Positions 1-5,373 of a stretch of 5,373 bases of DNA are shown in pieces. Below the pieces are notes generated by a model. The model made no database searches. It saw only the letters and a program-made list of their open reading frames with translations, and was not told the DNA's origin. This stretch comes from a bacterium UBP3_UBA1247 (lineage in GTDB: Bacteria; UBA3054). The DNA is taken from assembly GCA_002308555.1 (NCBI GenBank), contig DBWD01000049.1:1-5373 (forward strand), written 5' to 3'. The translations under genes and the position numbers were made by a program. Every line of letters starts with the position of its first letter. Position 1 is the stretch's first letter.

Positions 1-1631
1 GTGTCGTCGGAGCCCCAGAATTCCTCGGCGTATTGGAGGAAGCCGTATTCCGCGTGGGCGCCGCCGGAGGAGCAGGCCTGGAAAATGATCTTGGGATATT
101 TTTTCCTAAGCTTGGCGATAAGTTCGTAAACGCCCACGGTGTAGTCGAACCAAAGGTTGGCGCACCTTTCCCCTTTCAGGAAATCGGAGCCGTAGTTCAT
201 GAAGTCCGCGTTGGCATCCCACTTGATGTAGGAAAGGCCGGGGGCTGATTTCAAGATCGCGTCGATCTGGTTGAAGATGTTTTCCCTGACCTCGGGGTTG
301 CTCATGTCCAGGACCACCTGGGTGGCGCCGCGGCCGCCGCGCAGGGCGCGGTTGGCGCCCCTGATGATCCACTCCGGATGGTCGTTGGCGATCTGGCTCT
401 TGGTGTTGGCCATCTCAGGCTCGAACCAGAGGCCCAGCTTCAGGCCGCGCTTCTTGGCCTGCTTCACCAGGTAGTTGAGGCCCTTGGGAAGCTTGTCCCT
501 GTTCCAGGTCCAGTCGCCCAAGCCCGTGCAGCCGTTGTTGCGGGTGAATTCGCCCTGGGCGAACCAGCCGTCGTCGATGACGAACATCTCGCCGCCGATC
601 CTCTTGACGCCGTCCATCATGTCCAATAAGACCTGGTCGGAAAGATTGAAGTAGGCGCCTTCCCAGCTGTTCAGGAGAATGCTCCTCAATTCGTGGCCCC
701 TGGGAATGCAGTAGTCGCGGGCCCAGGTGTGGAAATTGCGGGAGACCTGGCCCTTGCCCTTGGAGGAGAAGGTCAGGAGGAATTTCGGCAGGGTAAGCGT
801 CTTCCCGGGATCCAGGATGTAGGGACCGGAAAGGTTGGCGGCGCCGGCGTAGATGTGCAGGTCGTCGTTGGCGTCGTGCAGAACGTCGATGTGCCAGGCG
901 CCGGACCAGGCCAGGGCGCCGGCTATGACGCTGCCTTCCGTCTCGGTGGCTTTTTGGCCCACGGAGAGCATGAAGGAGGGATTGTTGCCCCAGGCGTCGC
1001 GGACGCCGGAGCGGGCGTCCAGCTCAACGTGGGTGCCGCGGGCGATCTCGCACTCGCCCACCTGCGCTTCCGAAGCCCAGGTGCCGTACAGGTTCTGCAG
1101 GAAGTAGCGGTTGGAAAGGCCCCTGAATTTCAGGCCGCAGGAATCCATCCTGGGGAGCCTGACCGGCGCCTTTTCCTGGTGGCTGAGCTCGACCCAGGTC
1201 TCGATAATGTCAGTTTCGTAGGCCGCCCTGTAGTGCTGTTTGAGGAAGAAGGGATAGACCCTGTCCTTGTAGCTGAAAACGTAATGGCGGAAGCCCCTCT
1301 GGTCCTTCGCCTCCTCGATGCTCTCTATCTGCCATTCCGTGGTGGGGTCGCCGTTGGCGTGGATCGCCAGCAGCGCGCCGTGCTTGTTCATGGACTGCTG
1401 CGAGGGCTGGGTCTCCAGGTCGCCGCCGAAGGCGGGGTAGGTCTCCTGAACGTTGCCGCCCAAAGTGTAGAACCAGCGTTCTGTCTGGCCCCACAGCTTC
1501 ACCGCGTCCGCGGCGGAGCCAAGGCGCTTCCCGTAATAGATGAGAGTCCAGGTGTCCTTCCTGGGGACGAAGATCATCGTGGTGTTTTTCGTTTTGATCT
1601 GAAAGATCTTTCCCGCGGCAACTTTTTTCAT
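1..1631 (-). CDS. Alpha-galactosidase, glycoside hydrolase family 36 (C-terminal end outside window)
   Basis: The product hydrolyses terminal alpha-1,6-linked galactose from oligosaccharides such as melibiose or raffinose (family knowledge). Reading leftward from ATG at 1631-1629, 543 codons are open to the window edge; GH36 enzymes usually have about 700-750 residues, so the last quarter is missing. Visible motifs in order: an N-terminal beta-sandwich domain with YPAFGGDL, then the (beta/alpha)8 barrel with IDDGWF (Asp353-Asp354), LGLWFEPEM (401-407), YIKWDAN with the expected nucleophile Asp472, and ACSSGG leading to GSDD with the expected acid/base Asp542. The 70-residue spacing between the two aspartates is typical of the family. 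There is no signal peptide (it starts MKKVAAGKIFQIK), so it is probably cytoplasmic. Upstream of the ATG there is only a weak GGA, 6 bases away. The nucleophile motif continues ANADFMNYGS instead of the common MNR version, suggesting a less-studied subgroup. Family assignment is secure; substrate is inferred. Confidence 0.95.
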   Translation of the reverse strand, partial: MKKVAAGKIFQIKTKNTTMIFVPRKDTWTLIYYGKRLGSAADAVKLWGQTERWFYTLGGNVQETYPAFGGDLETQPSQQSMNKHGALLAIHANGDPTTEWQIESIEEAKDQRGFRHYVFSYKDRVYPFFLKQHYRAAYETDIIETWVELSHQEKAPVRLPRMDSCGLKFRGLSNRYFLQNLYGTWASEAQVGECEIARGTHVELDARSGVRDAWGNNPSFMLSVGQKATETEGSVIAGALAWSGAWHIDVLHDANDDLHIYAGAANLSGPYILDPGKTLTLPKFLLTFSSKGKGQVSRNFHTWARDYCIPRGHELRSILLNSWEGAYFNLSDQVLLDMMDGVKRIGGEMFVIDDGWFAQGEFTRNNGCTGLGDWTWNRDKLPKGLNYLVKQAKKRGLKLGLWFEPEMANTKSQIANDHPEWIIRGANRALRGGRGATQVVLDMSNPEVRENIFNQIDAILKSAPGLSYIKWDANADFMNYGSDFLKGERCANLWFDYTVGVYELIAKLRKKYPKIIFQACSSGGAHAEYGFLQYAEEFWGSDD

Positions 1632-1653
1632 TTTTTGTCCAAGAATGAGGGTT

Positions 1654-1764
1654 GGTTTTCGGTTAACAGTGGGTTTTCAAAAGTTAATAAGGATATTTTA
1701 CCAAAAACCGCGCTGCCAGCCTGGGAAAAAGCCTTGGAGTTTGCGGAGCGGTTTTCGGAACAGT
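1654..1764 (+). repeat. Short imperfect direct repeat, possible operator half-sites
   Basis: GGTTTTCGG-TT-AACAGT at 1654-1670 recurs as GGTTTTCGG-AACAGT at 1750-1764, with a two-base gap difference and start points 96 bases apart. A third partial copy, GGTTTTC, is at 1672-1678. The first copy includes the GTTAAC palindrome at 1662-1667. All lie in the divergent intergenic region where a regulator of either gene could bind. No regulator family is recognised from these motifs. Confidence 0.3.
1695..1703 (-). promoter_or_regulatory. Possible extended -10 promoter element for the alpha-galactosidase
   Basis: Read on the minus strand this is TGGTAAAAT, matching the TGnTAtaaT form of an extended -10 box at five of six hexamer positions. 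No good -35 box lies 17 bases upstream, which extended -10 promoters can tolerate. A start point near 1688 would give a leader of roughly 55-60 bases before the ATG at 1631. Prediction by eye only; A/T-rich intergenic DNA yields such matches by chance. Confidence 0.3.
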
Positions 1765-1783
1765 TTGATATCGGCCCGCTTAT

Positions 1784-1825
1784 GTTGCGAGGGAAAACCC
1801 GGGACGCAACTTTTTCGCTTTTTTT
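1784..1825 (+). terminator. Intrinsic-terminator-like hairpin with T-run upstream of the rightward operon
   Basis: GTTGCG (1784-1789) pairs with CGCAAC (1805-1810). Inside, GGG (1791-1793) and CCC (1798-1800) can extend the stem around an AAAA loop with unpaired bases between. The stem is followed at once by TTTTT (1811-1815), then CGC and a run of seven T. This is the layout of a factor-independent terminator on the plus strand. No plus-strand gene precedes it, because the left side is a leftward gene. It therefore either stops stray antisense transcription or acts as a leader attenuator for the gene starting at 1853. Confidence 0.45.
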
Positions 1826-1840
1826 GCCGTTATATAAAAA

Positions 1841-1846
1841 AAGGAG
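1841..1846 (+). promoter_or_regulatory. Shine-Dalgarno site of the PEP-CTERM gene
   Basis: AAGGAG ends six bases before the ATG at 1853, an ideal spacing. It fixes the start of the 92-residue gene and supports its being translated in spite of its small size. Confidence 0.75.
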
Positions 1847-1852
1847 CCTCAC

Positions 1853-2131
1853 ATGAAAAAAATCTTTTTACTTCTCGCCTTGATCTCCCTGCTTCCCATT
1901 CGCGCCCTGGGGACCCCGCCTTCCGGCGGCGGCCAGGGAGAGATCGATCCCGTGGGCGCGATATATTGCGGCGGAACGCAGGCGGGCGTCTACCGCGGCG
2001 GTCTGCCCGCCACGGCGGCCCATTCCCTGGAAACTTACGGCAGAGTATACCTCCTGCCGGAACCGGGGGCCGCCCTGCTCTTCTCGCTGGCATTGTTTTT
2101 CCTTCATAAAAAACCAAACCGGAGCTTATGA
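1853..2131 (+). CDS. Small exported protein with PEP-CTERM-like sorting signal
   Basis: Unrecognised 92-residue protein. It begins with a Sec signal peptide (MKKIFLLLALISLLPIRALG, likely cut after Gly20). A short Gly-rich mature segment with one cysteine (Cys39) follows. It ends in a tripartite tail: Pro69-Glu70-Pro71, a hydrophobic segment of about 13 residues (73-85), and a basic HKKPNR end. That arrangement matches PEP-CTERM tags, which in other bacteria are processed by an exosortase during surface sorting (family knowledge). Little more than 45 residues would remain between the two signals, very short for such a protein. A strong AAGGAG site precedes the ATG. The stop codon overlaps the next gene's start (ATGA), so the two are probably translated together. 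Alternative: a generic small membrane-anchored protein. No exosortase gene is in the window. Confidence 0.72.
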   Translation: MKKIFLLLALISLLPIRALGTPPSGGGQGEIDPVGAIYCGGTQAGVYRGGLPATAAHSLETYGRVYLLPEPGAALLFSLALFFLHKKPNRSL

Positions 2132-2133
2132 TG
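2121..2133 (+). promoter_or_regulatory. Shine-Dalgarno and ATGA stop/start overlap deciding the start of the fibre-like gene
   Basis: GGAG at 2121-2124 lies inside the end of the upstream gene. Two in-frame ATGs follow at 2128 and 2131, and a third at 2137. Spacing from GGAG is 3 bases to the first and 6 to the second, so 2131 is the better-placed start. Starting at 2128 gives the classic four-base ATGA overlap with the upstream stop at 2129-2131. The protein differs by one methionine. Confidence 0.6.
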
Positions 2134-3948
2134 AAAATGAAAAGAATACTTCTCCTCGCGCTGCTGTTCTGCGCCTCCCTGGCGGCCAGAGCCCAGGATC
2201 CCCTGCTGCCCCTGAGGCTGGAGCTGGACAGCTCATTCGCCCTGCCGAACTCCACCGTCTACCTCAAGATCGCGATCCACGACGGGAACGCGCGGAACGT
2301 GCTTTGGTCGAACAGCGTGATAACGCCGGATTACGATCCGCTTTACCCCGTGACGTGCAAACTTAGCGGGAACGTGGCCTACCTTCTGCTGGGGAACACC
2401 AACCTCAGCAACATGGAAGCCCTGCCCAGAGACCTTTTCGCCGGCGGAGCGCTGCGGAAGATAAGAGTCTGGGTCTCCAACAGCTCCGGCGGGACTTTCC
2501 GGCAGCTGACTCCCGATCTCGACCTGGTCTGCTCCCCCTATTCCCTCTACTCGGAGGAAAGCAAAGACCTGGACCCCGCCGTGGTGGCCGCCAACACGGA
2601 GAGCATAAGTTCCCTCAACGCCTCCCTGCGGACCGCCAACGGAAAGATCTCCTCGCTGCAGAACCTTTCCTCCAGCCTGACCAACGGCACCCTGGCCCTG
2701 CCCTCCGCCAATCCCTTCCTGAGCCGCATGGTAACCGGCTCCTCCGGGCAGCTCGTCTACAAGGCCGAGTCTCCCGCGCTCGGAACGCCCTCTCCCCCGA
2801 CCCTGCCCGAGCATTTCGACATCAGCTACGTCACTTATTTCGCCAGCCACATCCGGCTGAGTAGAGGCGCCCATCCGCGCAGCGTCACGCTCTATTTCAA
2901 AACCAAAAACGAGATCGCCCCGCCCCAGGCCGTCTGCATCTTCAGATCGGAGGCCCTAATATCCGTCCTGGCCAGCGCCGTCTCCGTTTCCACCGCGGCC
3001 TTCCCGCGCTGCGTCTACACATTCGCCGCCAACATCTCGGAATTCCCTCCGGGAGAATACCTGGCGGGATTGCGGACGACCTCCAACTATTCCGCGATCC
3101 ATCCCTACGTCTGCCGCGGATACCGGTTCAAGACCTCGACGTACTATTACCCGGAACCGGAATTGGAGCCCTCCATAAGCGCCGTCATCCCTCCGTCCCA
3201 GACCTATTGGAAATTCAACGACACCAGGGAACTCTGGCTGGAATTCTCCACCAGGGAAGACAAAGAGGTCGCGGTGTCCTCCGACCGCGTTGATCTGCCG
3301 GGGGATCTTTACGCGGATTCGCGGCCGGTCCTGACCGAAGACCAGTTGTCCGGAAAAATGTCCGCCCTTCTGGGCGAGAGCGTTTTCGTCGGCGAGGAGG
3401 ACCTGGCGCCCGGGCTGAAGGAACAGTTCGTCACCGTCAGCGGCGGCACCGTGACCGGCGCGCTCTATGTCAGCGACCTCAGGCTGCCGGAGACGCTCCC
3501 CGACGGCCTCAGCGACCGGTTCATCACCGCCGGCGGAGGCTCGGTGACCGGCGCCCTCTACGTCAGCGACCTCAGGCTCCCCAACAACGGCAACTGGTAC
3601 ATAGGCAGCGAGGACAGCCGCTGCGATTTGGTGCTGGTCCACAGCAACGCCTGCCTGAGAGCCGCCGGAGGCGATCTCTTTCTGGGCGCCGCGGGAGACA
3701 TCCGGCCCTTGGGCGTCATCGACTTCTCCCCTTCCCAGAGCGGCCGGGCGGACATTCCCCGCGGCGAGACGGAAGTCACGATCTTTGCTTCCGGACTGAC
3801 GCAAAACTCCGTGGTCTGCGCCACCCCCGCGCAAATGATCGGCACAGCCTACTGGGTGGAGATAGACCCCCTGGGCCAGGCCAAGATCTGTCTGGGGAAC
3901 GCGCTCGATCAGACCGTAAGCTTCCACTACGTTCTCATAAGAAAATAA
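2128..3948 (+). CDS. Secreted multi-domain fibre/adhesin-like protein
   Basis: Unrecognised 606-residue exported protein. The signal peptide ends near ARA-QD (about residue 23). Residues ~24-140 form a beta-rich domain with a pattern common in secreted PVC and Fibrobacter-type proteins (LWSNSV, then RVWVSNSSG, then LTPDLDLVCSPYSLYSE). Residues ~157-187 show a heptad pattern (Ile160, Leu163, Leu167, Ala170, Ile174, Leu177, Leu184), suggesting a short, possibly trimeric coiled coil. Residues ~229-400 are beta-sandwich-like with many aromatic residues. Residues 424-485 are two tandem 31-residue repeats ending VTGALYVSDLRLP. The rest, ending AYWVEIDP and FHYVLIRK, resembles C-terminal domains of phage tail fibres and other fibrous surface proteins in style. 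It lacks a PEP-CTERM tag of its own. Overlap with the preceding gene implies joint translation. A binding or structural surface role is inferred; no catalytic motif is seen. Confidence 0.85.
   Translation: MMKMKRILLLALLFCASLAARAQDPLLPLRLELDSSFALPNSTVYLKIAIHDGNARNVLWSNSVITPDYDPLYPVTCKLSGNVAYLLLGNTNLSNMEALPRDLFAGGALRKIRVWVSNSSGGTFRQLTPDLDLVCSPYSLYSEESKDLDPAVVAANTESISSLNASLRTANGKISSLQNLSSSLTNGTLALPSANPFLSRMVTGSSGQLVYKAESPALGTPSPPTLPEHFDISYVTYFASHIRLSRGAHPRSVTLYFKTKNEIAPPQAVCIFRSEALISVLASAVSVSTAAFPRCVYTFAANISEFPPGEYLAGLRTTSNYSAIHPYVCRGYRFKTSTYYYPEPELEPSISAVIPPSQTYWKFNDTRELWLEFSTREDKEVAVSSDRVDLPGDLYADSRPVLTEDQLSGKMSALLGESVFVGEEDLAPGLKEQFVTVSGGTVTGALYVSDLRLPETLPDGLSDRFITAGGGSVTGALYVSDLRLPNNGNWYIGSEDSRCDLVLVHSNACLRAAGGDLFLGAAGDIRPLGVIDFSPSQSGRADIPRGETEVTIFASGLTQNSVVCATPAQMIGTAYWVEIDPLGQAKICLGNALDQTVSFHYVLIRK
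3397..3582 (+). repeat. Two tandem 93-base coding repeats (31 residues each)
   Basis: Unit 1 is 3397-3489 (residues 424-454) and unit 2 is 3490-3582 (residues 455-485), directly abutting. Shared residues follow the pattern E-x-L-x-x-G-L-x-x-x-F-x-T-x-x-G-G-x-V-T-G-A-L-Y-V-S-D-L-R-L-P. The last 13 residues are identical. Over their 39 bases only four differ, all silent third positions (GCG/GCC, TAT/TAC, CTG/CTC, CCG/CCC). GG-x-VTG-x-L-x-V repeats are typical of phage tail-fibre and adhesin shafts. Confidence 0.9.
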
Positions 3949-4014
3949 GCGCCCGGGAAAAGCCCTCGGCAAACCCCCCCGATTTTTCCTCGGAGCCGGG
4001 CTTTTCCCAAGCGC
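3949..4014 (+). terminator. Large inverted repeat after the fibre-like gene, possible terminator
   Basis: GGGAAAAGCCC (3955-3965) is the exact reverse complement of GGGCTTTTCCC (3998-4008). An outer GCGC pair (3949-3952 with 4011-4014) extends the stem across a two-base mismatch. The loop is about 32 bases and includes a C7 run and a T5 run. It begins directly after the TAA stop. There is no T-run after the stem on either strand, so it is not a classic intrinsic terminator. It could protect the 3' end of the upstream mRNA or work with Rho. Confidence 0.5.
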
Positions 4015-4016
4015 CA

Positions 4017-4039
4017 GGGAGGAGAGCCATTCTCCTCCC
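4017..4039 (+). promoter_or_regulatory. Perfect 9-bp hairpin in the leader of the hydrolase gene
   Basis: GGGAGGAGA (4017-4025) pairs perfectly with TCTCCTCCC (4031-4039) around a five-base loop GCCAT. Its left arm carries a strong Shine-Dalgarno-like GGGAGGAG, sequestered in the stem and too far (about 36 bases) from the ATG at 4061 to serve it. The working site is probably AGAGGA at 4051-4056. Only two bases separate this hairpin from the larger inverted repeat upstream. Role unknown; it could end transcription, stabilise mRNA or tune hydrolase expression. Confidence 0.45.
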
Positions 4040-4050
4040 GCCACCCTTGA

Positions 4051-4056
4051 AGAGGA
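4051..4056 (+). promoter_or_regulatory. Shine-Dalgarno site of the hydrolase gene
   Basis: AGAGGA ends four bases before the ATG at 4061. With the signal peptide that begins at this ATG, it fixes the start. Confidence 0.6.
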
Positions 4057-4060
4057 ACAC

Positions 4061-5373
4061 ATGTCCATACGCCTTTTTCTCTCGGTCCTGCTCTGCGCCG
4101 CGGCGCTTTCCGCTTACGCCGATCCCTCGGGCTTCGACCACATCCTGCGCTTCGACAGGATCGTGATCACCAACCAGTTCCCCGTGAGCAACAACCTTTT
4201 GAATTATCATTCCTGCGAAAACCAGTCGGACTGGGTCACGGTCCTCAGGGAGCCGGACGACCTGCACCTGGTCTTCATCGCGCGAAAAACCGCGGAATAC
4301 AAGAACCGCCCGGACGCCGAAATAAAGATCCTCTATCACGGCAGCAATTCCTTCGGGCAGGCCGTGTCGGCAGACAGGACCTACCGTTTCCTCTGCCAGT
4401 GGGACGACTGCGGGGAGCTGGAAGAGAACAAGCACTCTCCCGGCACGGTCTCCAAAACGCCGGAGGACTACGACGGACCCCTCGCCGACGAGGACACCTG
4501 GTTCTTCACGCCCCTCAAACAGGCCTACTGCCTGGAATTCTCCTCCAGCAACGAGCTGAAGGTCGTGGCCAGCCAGAACGGCGGGCGCCGCTGGAGCAAC
4601 GCCGTGGACGTCATCGAAGGCCGCGTCACCGACGCGATACGCAAAAGGATGTACCTGACGAACCTCACGCTCAACAGCCGGCTGAACTTCAAGATCACGA
4701 ACCCCGCCGAAGACCAGGAGCAGAACGTTCCCTACGACCTGCGCCTGAGGCCCGTCAGGCCCCTGGTGCTGGTCCACGGCATCCGCTCAAGCCCCACGGA
4801 CTCCTCCGACCCCAAGAGCTCCTTCGGCGACCTCGCCGGCAAGGCTTTCCGCTACGGAGACCTCCCTCCCGCGCTGGTCTTCGATTTTCCCTGGGACTCC
4901 GACAAGGGCTGCATTTACGATTACTGCGGGGGAAGCGGCGACGGCCGCGCCCTCTTCGGCTTCGCTTTCAAAAGATGCGGAAACTGGAAGCTGAAGCCGG
5001 TCTTCTTCACCCATTCCATGGGAGGCCTGCTTCTTCTCGAGCAGCTGAAAAACAACGGCTTCAAAAATTTCGCGGAAGGCCTGATCTTCGGGGGAACGCC
5101 CTTCTGCGGATCCGACCTGGCGAACTACCTCTATTTCAAGAAAGCCGGAAACGCTCTTCACAAAATCGGCAGCGCCCTGAACAAGATCAGGACCACCGAA
5201 ATGAACCTGCTCCTCCTGAACCGCGGGACCTCCTGGATCTGGAAAAGACTTGAGAAGATCCCCGTCGACCTCAGGGCCCTGTTCATCACGGGCGACCAAA
5301 TAAACGCCTATCCGGTAGGCCTGGGGGACGACACAGTCAACATCTCCTCCGCCTCGCTGCACAACACCCTAAG
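4061..5373 (+). CDS. Secreted alpha/beta-hydrolase, lipase/esterase-like (C-terminus outside window)
   Basis: An exported serine hydrolase, probably acting on an ester substrate outside the cytoplasm (inferred). The signal peptide MSIRLFLSVLLCAAALSAYA is likely cut before Asp21. Residues ~21-230 form an N-terminal domain I do not recognise. The hydrolase core starts at LVLVHGIRSSP, with an oxyanion-loop His239-Gly240. The nucleophile elbow is Thr317-His-Ser319-Met-Gly-Gly, so Ser319 is the probable nucleophile; the first Gly of the usual GxSxG is Thr. Next come GGTPFCGSD (344-352), typical after the elbow in LCAT/PGAP1-like lipases, and GDDTV (422-426), which resembles the catalytic-Asp motif of LCAT-type enzymes. 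The catalytic His should lie beyond the edge; 437 codons are visible without a stop. Eight cysteines in the mature part (52, 112, 117, 157, 284, 289, 306, 349) suit disulfide bonding after export. It follows the fibre-like gene by 112 bases with two hairpins between, so co-transcription is uncertain. Confidence 0.87.
   Translation, partial: MSIRLFLSVLLCAAALSAYADPSGFDHILRFDRIVITNQFPVSNNLLNYHSCENQSDWVTVLREPDDLHLVFIARKTAEYKNRPDAEIKILYHGSNSFGQAVSADRTYRFLCQWDDCGELEENKHSPGTVSKTPEDYDGPLADEDTWFFTPLKQAYCLEFSSSNELKVVASQNGGRRWSNAVDVIEGRVTDAIRKRMYLTNLTLNSRLNFKITNPAEDQEQNVPYDLRLRPVRPLVLVHGIRSSPTDSSDPKSSFGDLAGKAFRYGDLPPALVFDFPWDSDKGCIYDYCGGSGDGRALFGFAFKRCGNWKLKPVFFTHSMGGLLLLEQLKNNGFKNFAEGLIFGGTPFCGSDLANYLYFKKAGNALHKIGSALNKIRTTEMNLLLLNRGTSWIWKRLEKIPVDLRALFITGDQINAYPVGLGDDTVNISSASLHNTL

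Larger units (their letters stand above)
1632..1852. promoter_or_regulatory. Divergent intergenic region between galactosidase and PEP-CTERM gene
   Basis: This 221-base non-coding stretch separates the leftward alpha-galactosidase from the rightward operon and is visibly richer in A/T than the flanking genes. It must hold the galactosidase promoter and probably the promoter of the rightward genes. Contents seen: a direct repeat GGTTTTCGG..AACAGT, a minus-strand extended -10-like site, a terminator-like hairpin with T-run, and the ribosome binding site of the rightward gene. No convincing -35/-10 pair was found for the rightward direction. Small ORFs run through it but extend antisense to the galactosidase and look like shadows. 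Confidence 0.6.

Noticed and set aside
1831..1838. TATATAAA as a -10 box for the PEP-CTERM gene
   Set aside because: A start point about seven bases downstream would fall within the Shine-Dalgarno site, and no good -35 is present at the right distance.
693..1856. A 387-codon plus-strand open frame antisense to the galactosidase
   Set aside because: The opposite strand has clear GH36 catalytic motifs throughout; the antisense frame gives a low-complexity Gly/Val/Ala-rich product with no domain signs, a typical shadow in GC-rich DNA.
3974..3980. Run of seven C as a phase-variable tract
   Set aside because: It is intergenic, in a hairpin loop, and short; it changes no reading frame and is not placed between promoter elements.
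2956..4068. A 370-codon minus-strand open frame across the fibre-like gene and the intergenic hairpins
   Set aside because: It is antisense to a gene with signal peptide, repeats and a proper start; its own product shows no motif, and it runs through the inverted repeats.
3935..4777. A 280-codon minus-strand open frame, with another at 4787-5362
   Set aside because: Both are antisense to the hydrolase, whose signal peptide, oxyanion loop, nucleophile elbow and GDDTV motif establish the true frame.
4399..5253. A 284-codon plus-strand frame overlapping the hydrolase
   Set aside because: Its product is highly Arg/Pro-rich, characteristic of an out-of-frame reading of GC-rich coding sequence.

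Overview
The window comes from a GC-rich Gram-negative-type bacterium. Coding codons mostly end in G or C, three genes begin with clear export signals, and one tiny protein ends in a PEP-CTERM-like sorting tag. That tag, the secreted fibre-like protein and the glycoside hydrolase together suggest a PVC-group organism (Lentisphaerota, Kiritimatiellota or Verrucomicrobiota type). This is an inference from style and not a taxonomic result. Nothing in the window marks it as a plasmid, phage or transposon.

Layout. From the left edge to about 1631, on the minus strand, lies most of a cytoplasmic family GH36 alpha-galactosidase; its C-terminal end is cut off by the window. A 221-base AT-richer divergent intergenic region (1632-1852) follows. 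It holds a possible extended -10 promoter for the galactosidase, a short direct repeat, and an intrinsic-terminator-like hairpin with a T-run just upstream of the rightward genes. Three rightward genes follow. The first is a 92-residue exported protein with a C-terminal PEP-CTERM-like tag (1853-2131). The second is a 606-residue secreted, fibre- or adhesin-like protein (2128-3948), joined to the first by an ATGA stop/start overlap. The third is a secreted alpha/beta hydrolase of lipase/esterase type (4061 to the right edge, incomplete). The 112-base gap before the hydrolase contains two strong inverted repeats.

How the parts may work together. The alpha-galactosidase would cleave alpha-galactosides inside the cell and appears functionally separate from the rightward cluster. 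The rightward genes all encode exported products: a small surface-sorted protein, a multi-domain fibre-like protein with an internal tandem repeat and a tail-fibre-like C-terminus, and a lipase-like enzyme with an unrecognised N-terminal domain. The tight coupling of the first two is the best candidate here for an undescribed surface system. Its function cannot be read from the sequence.
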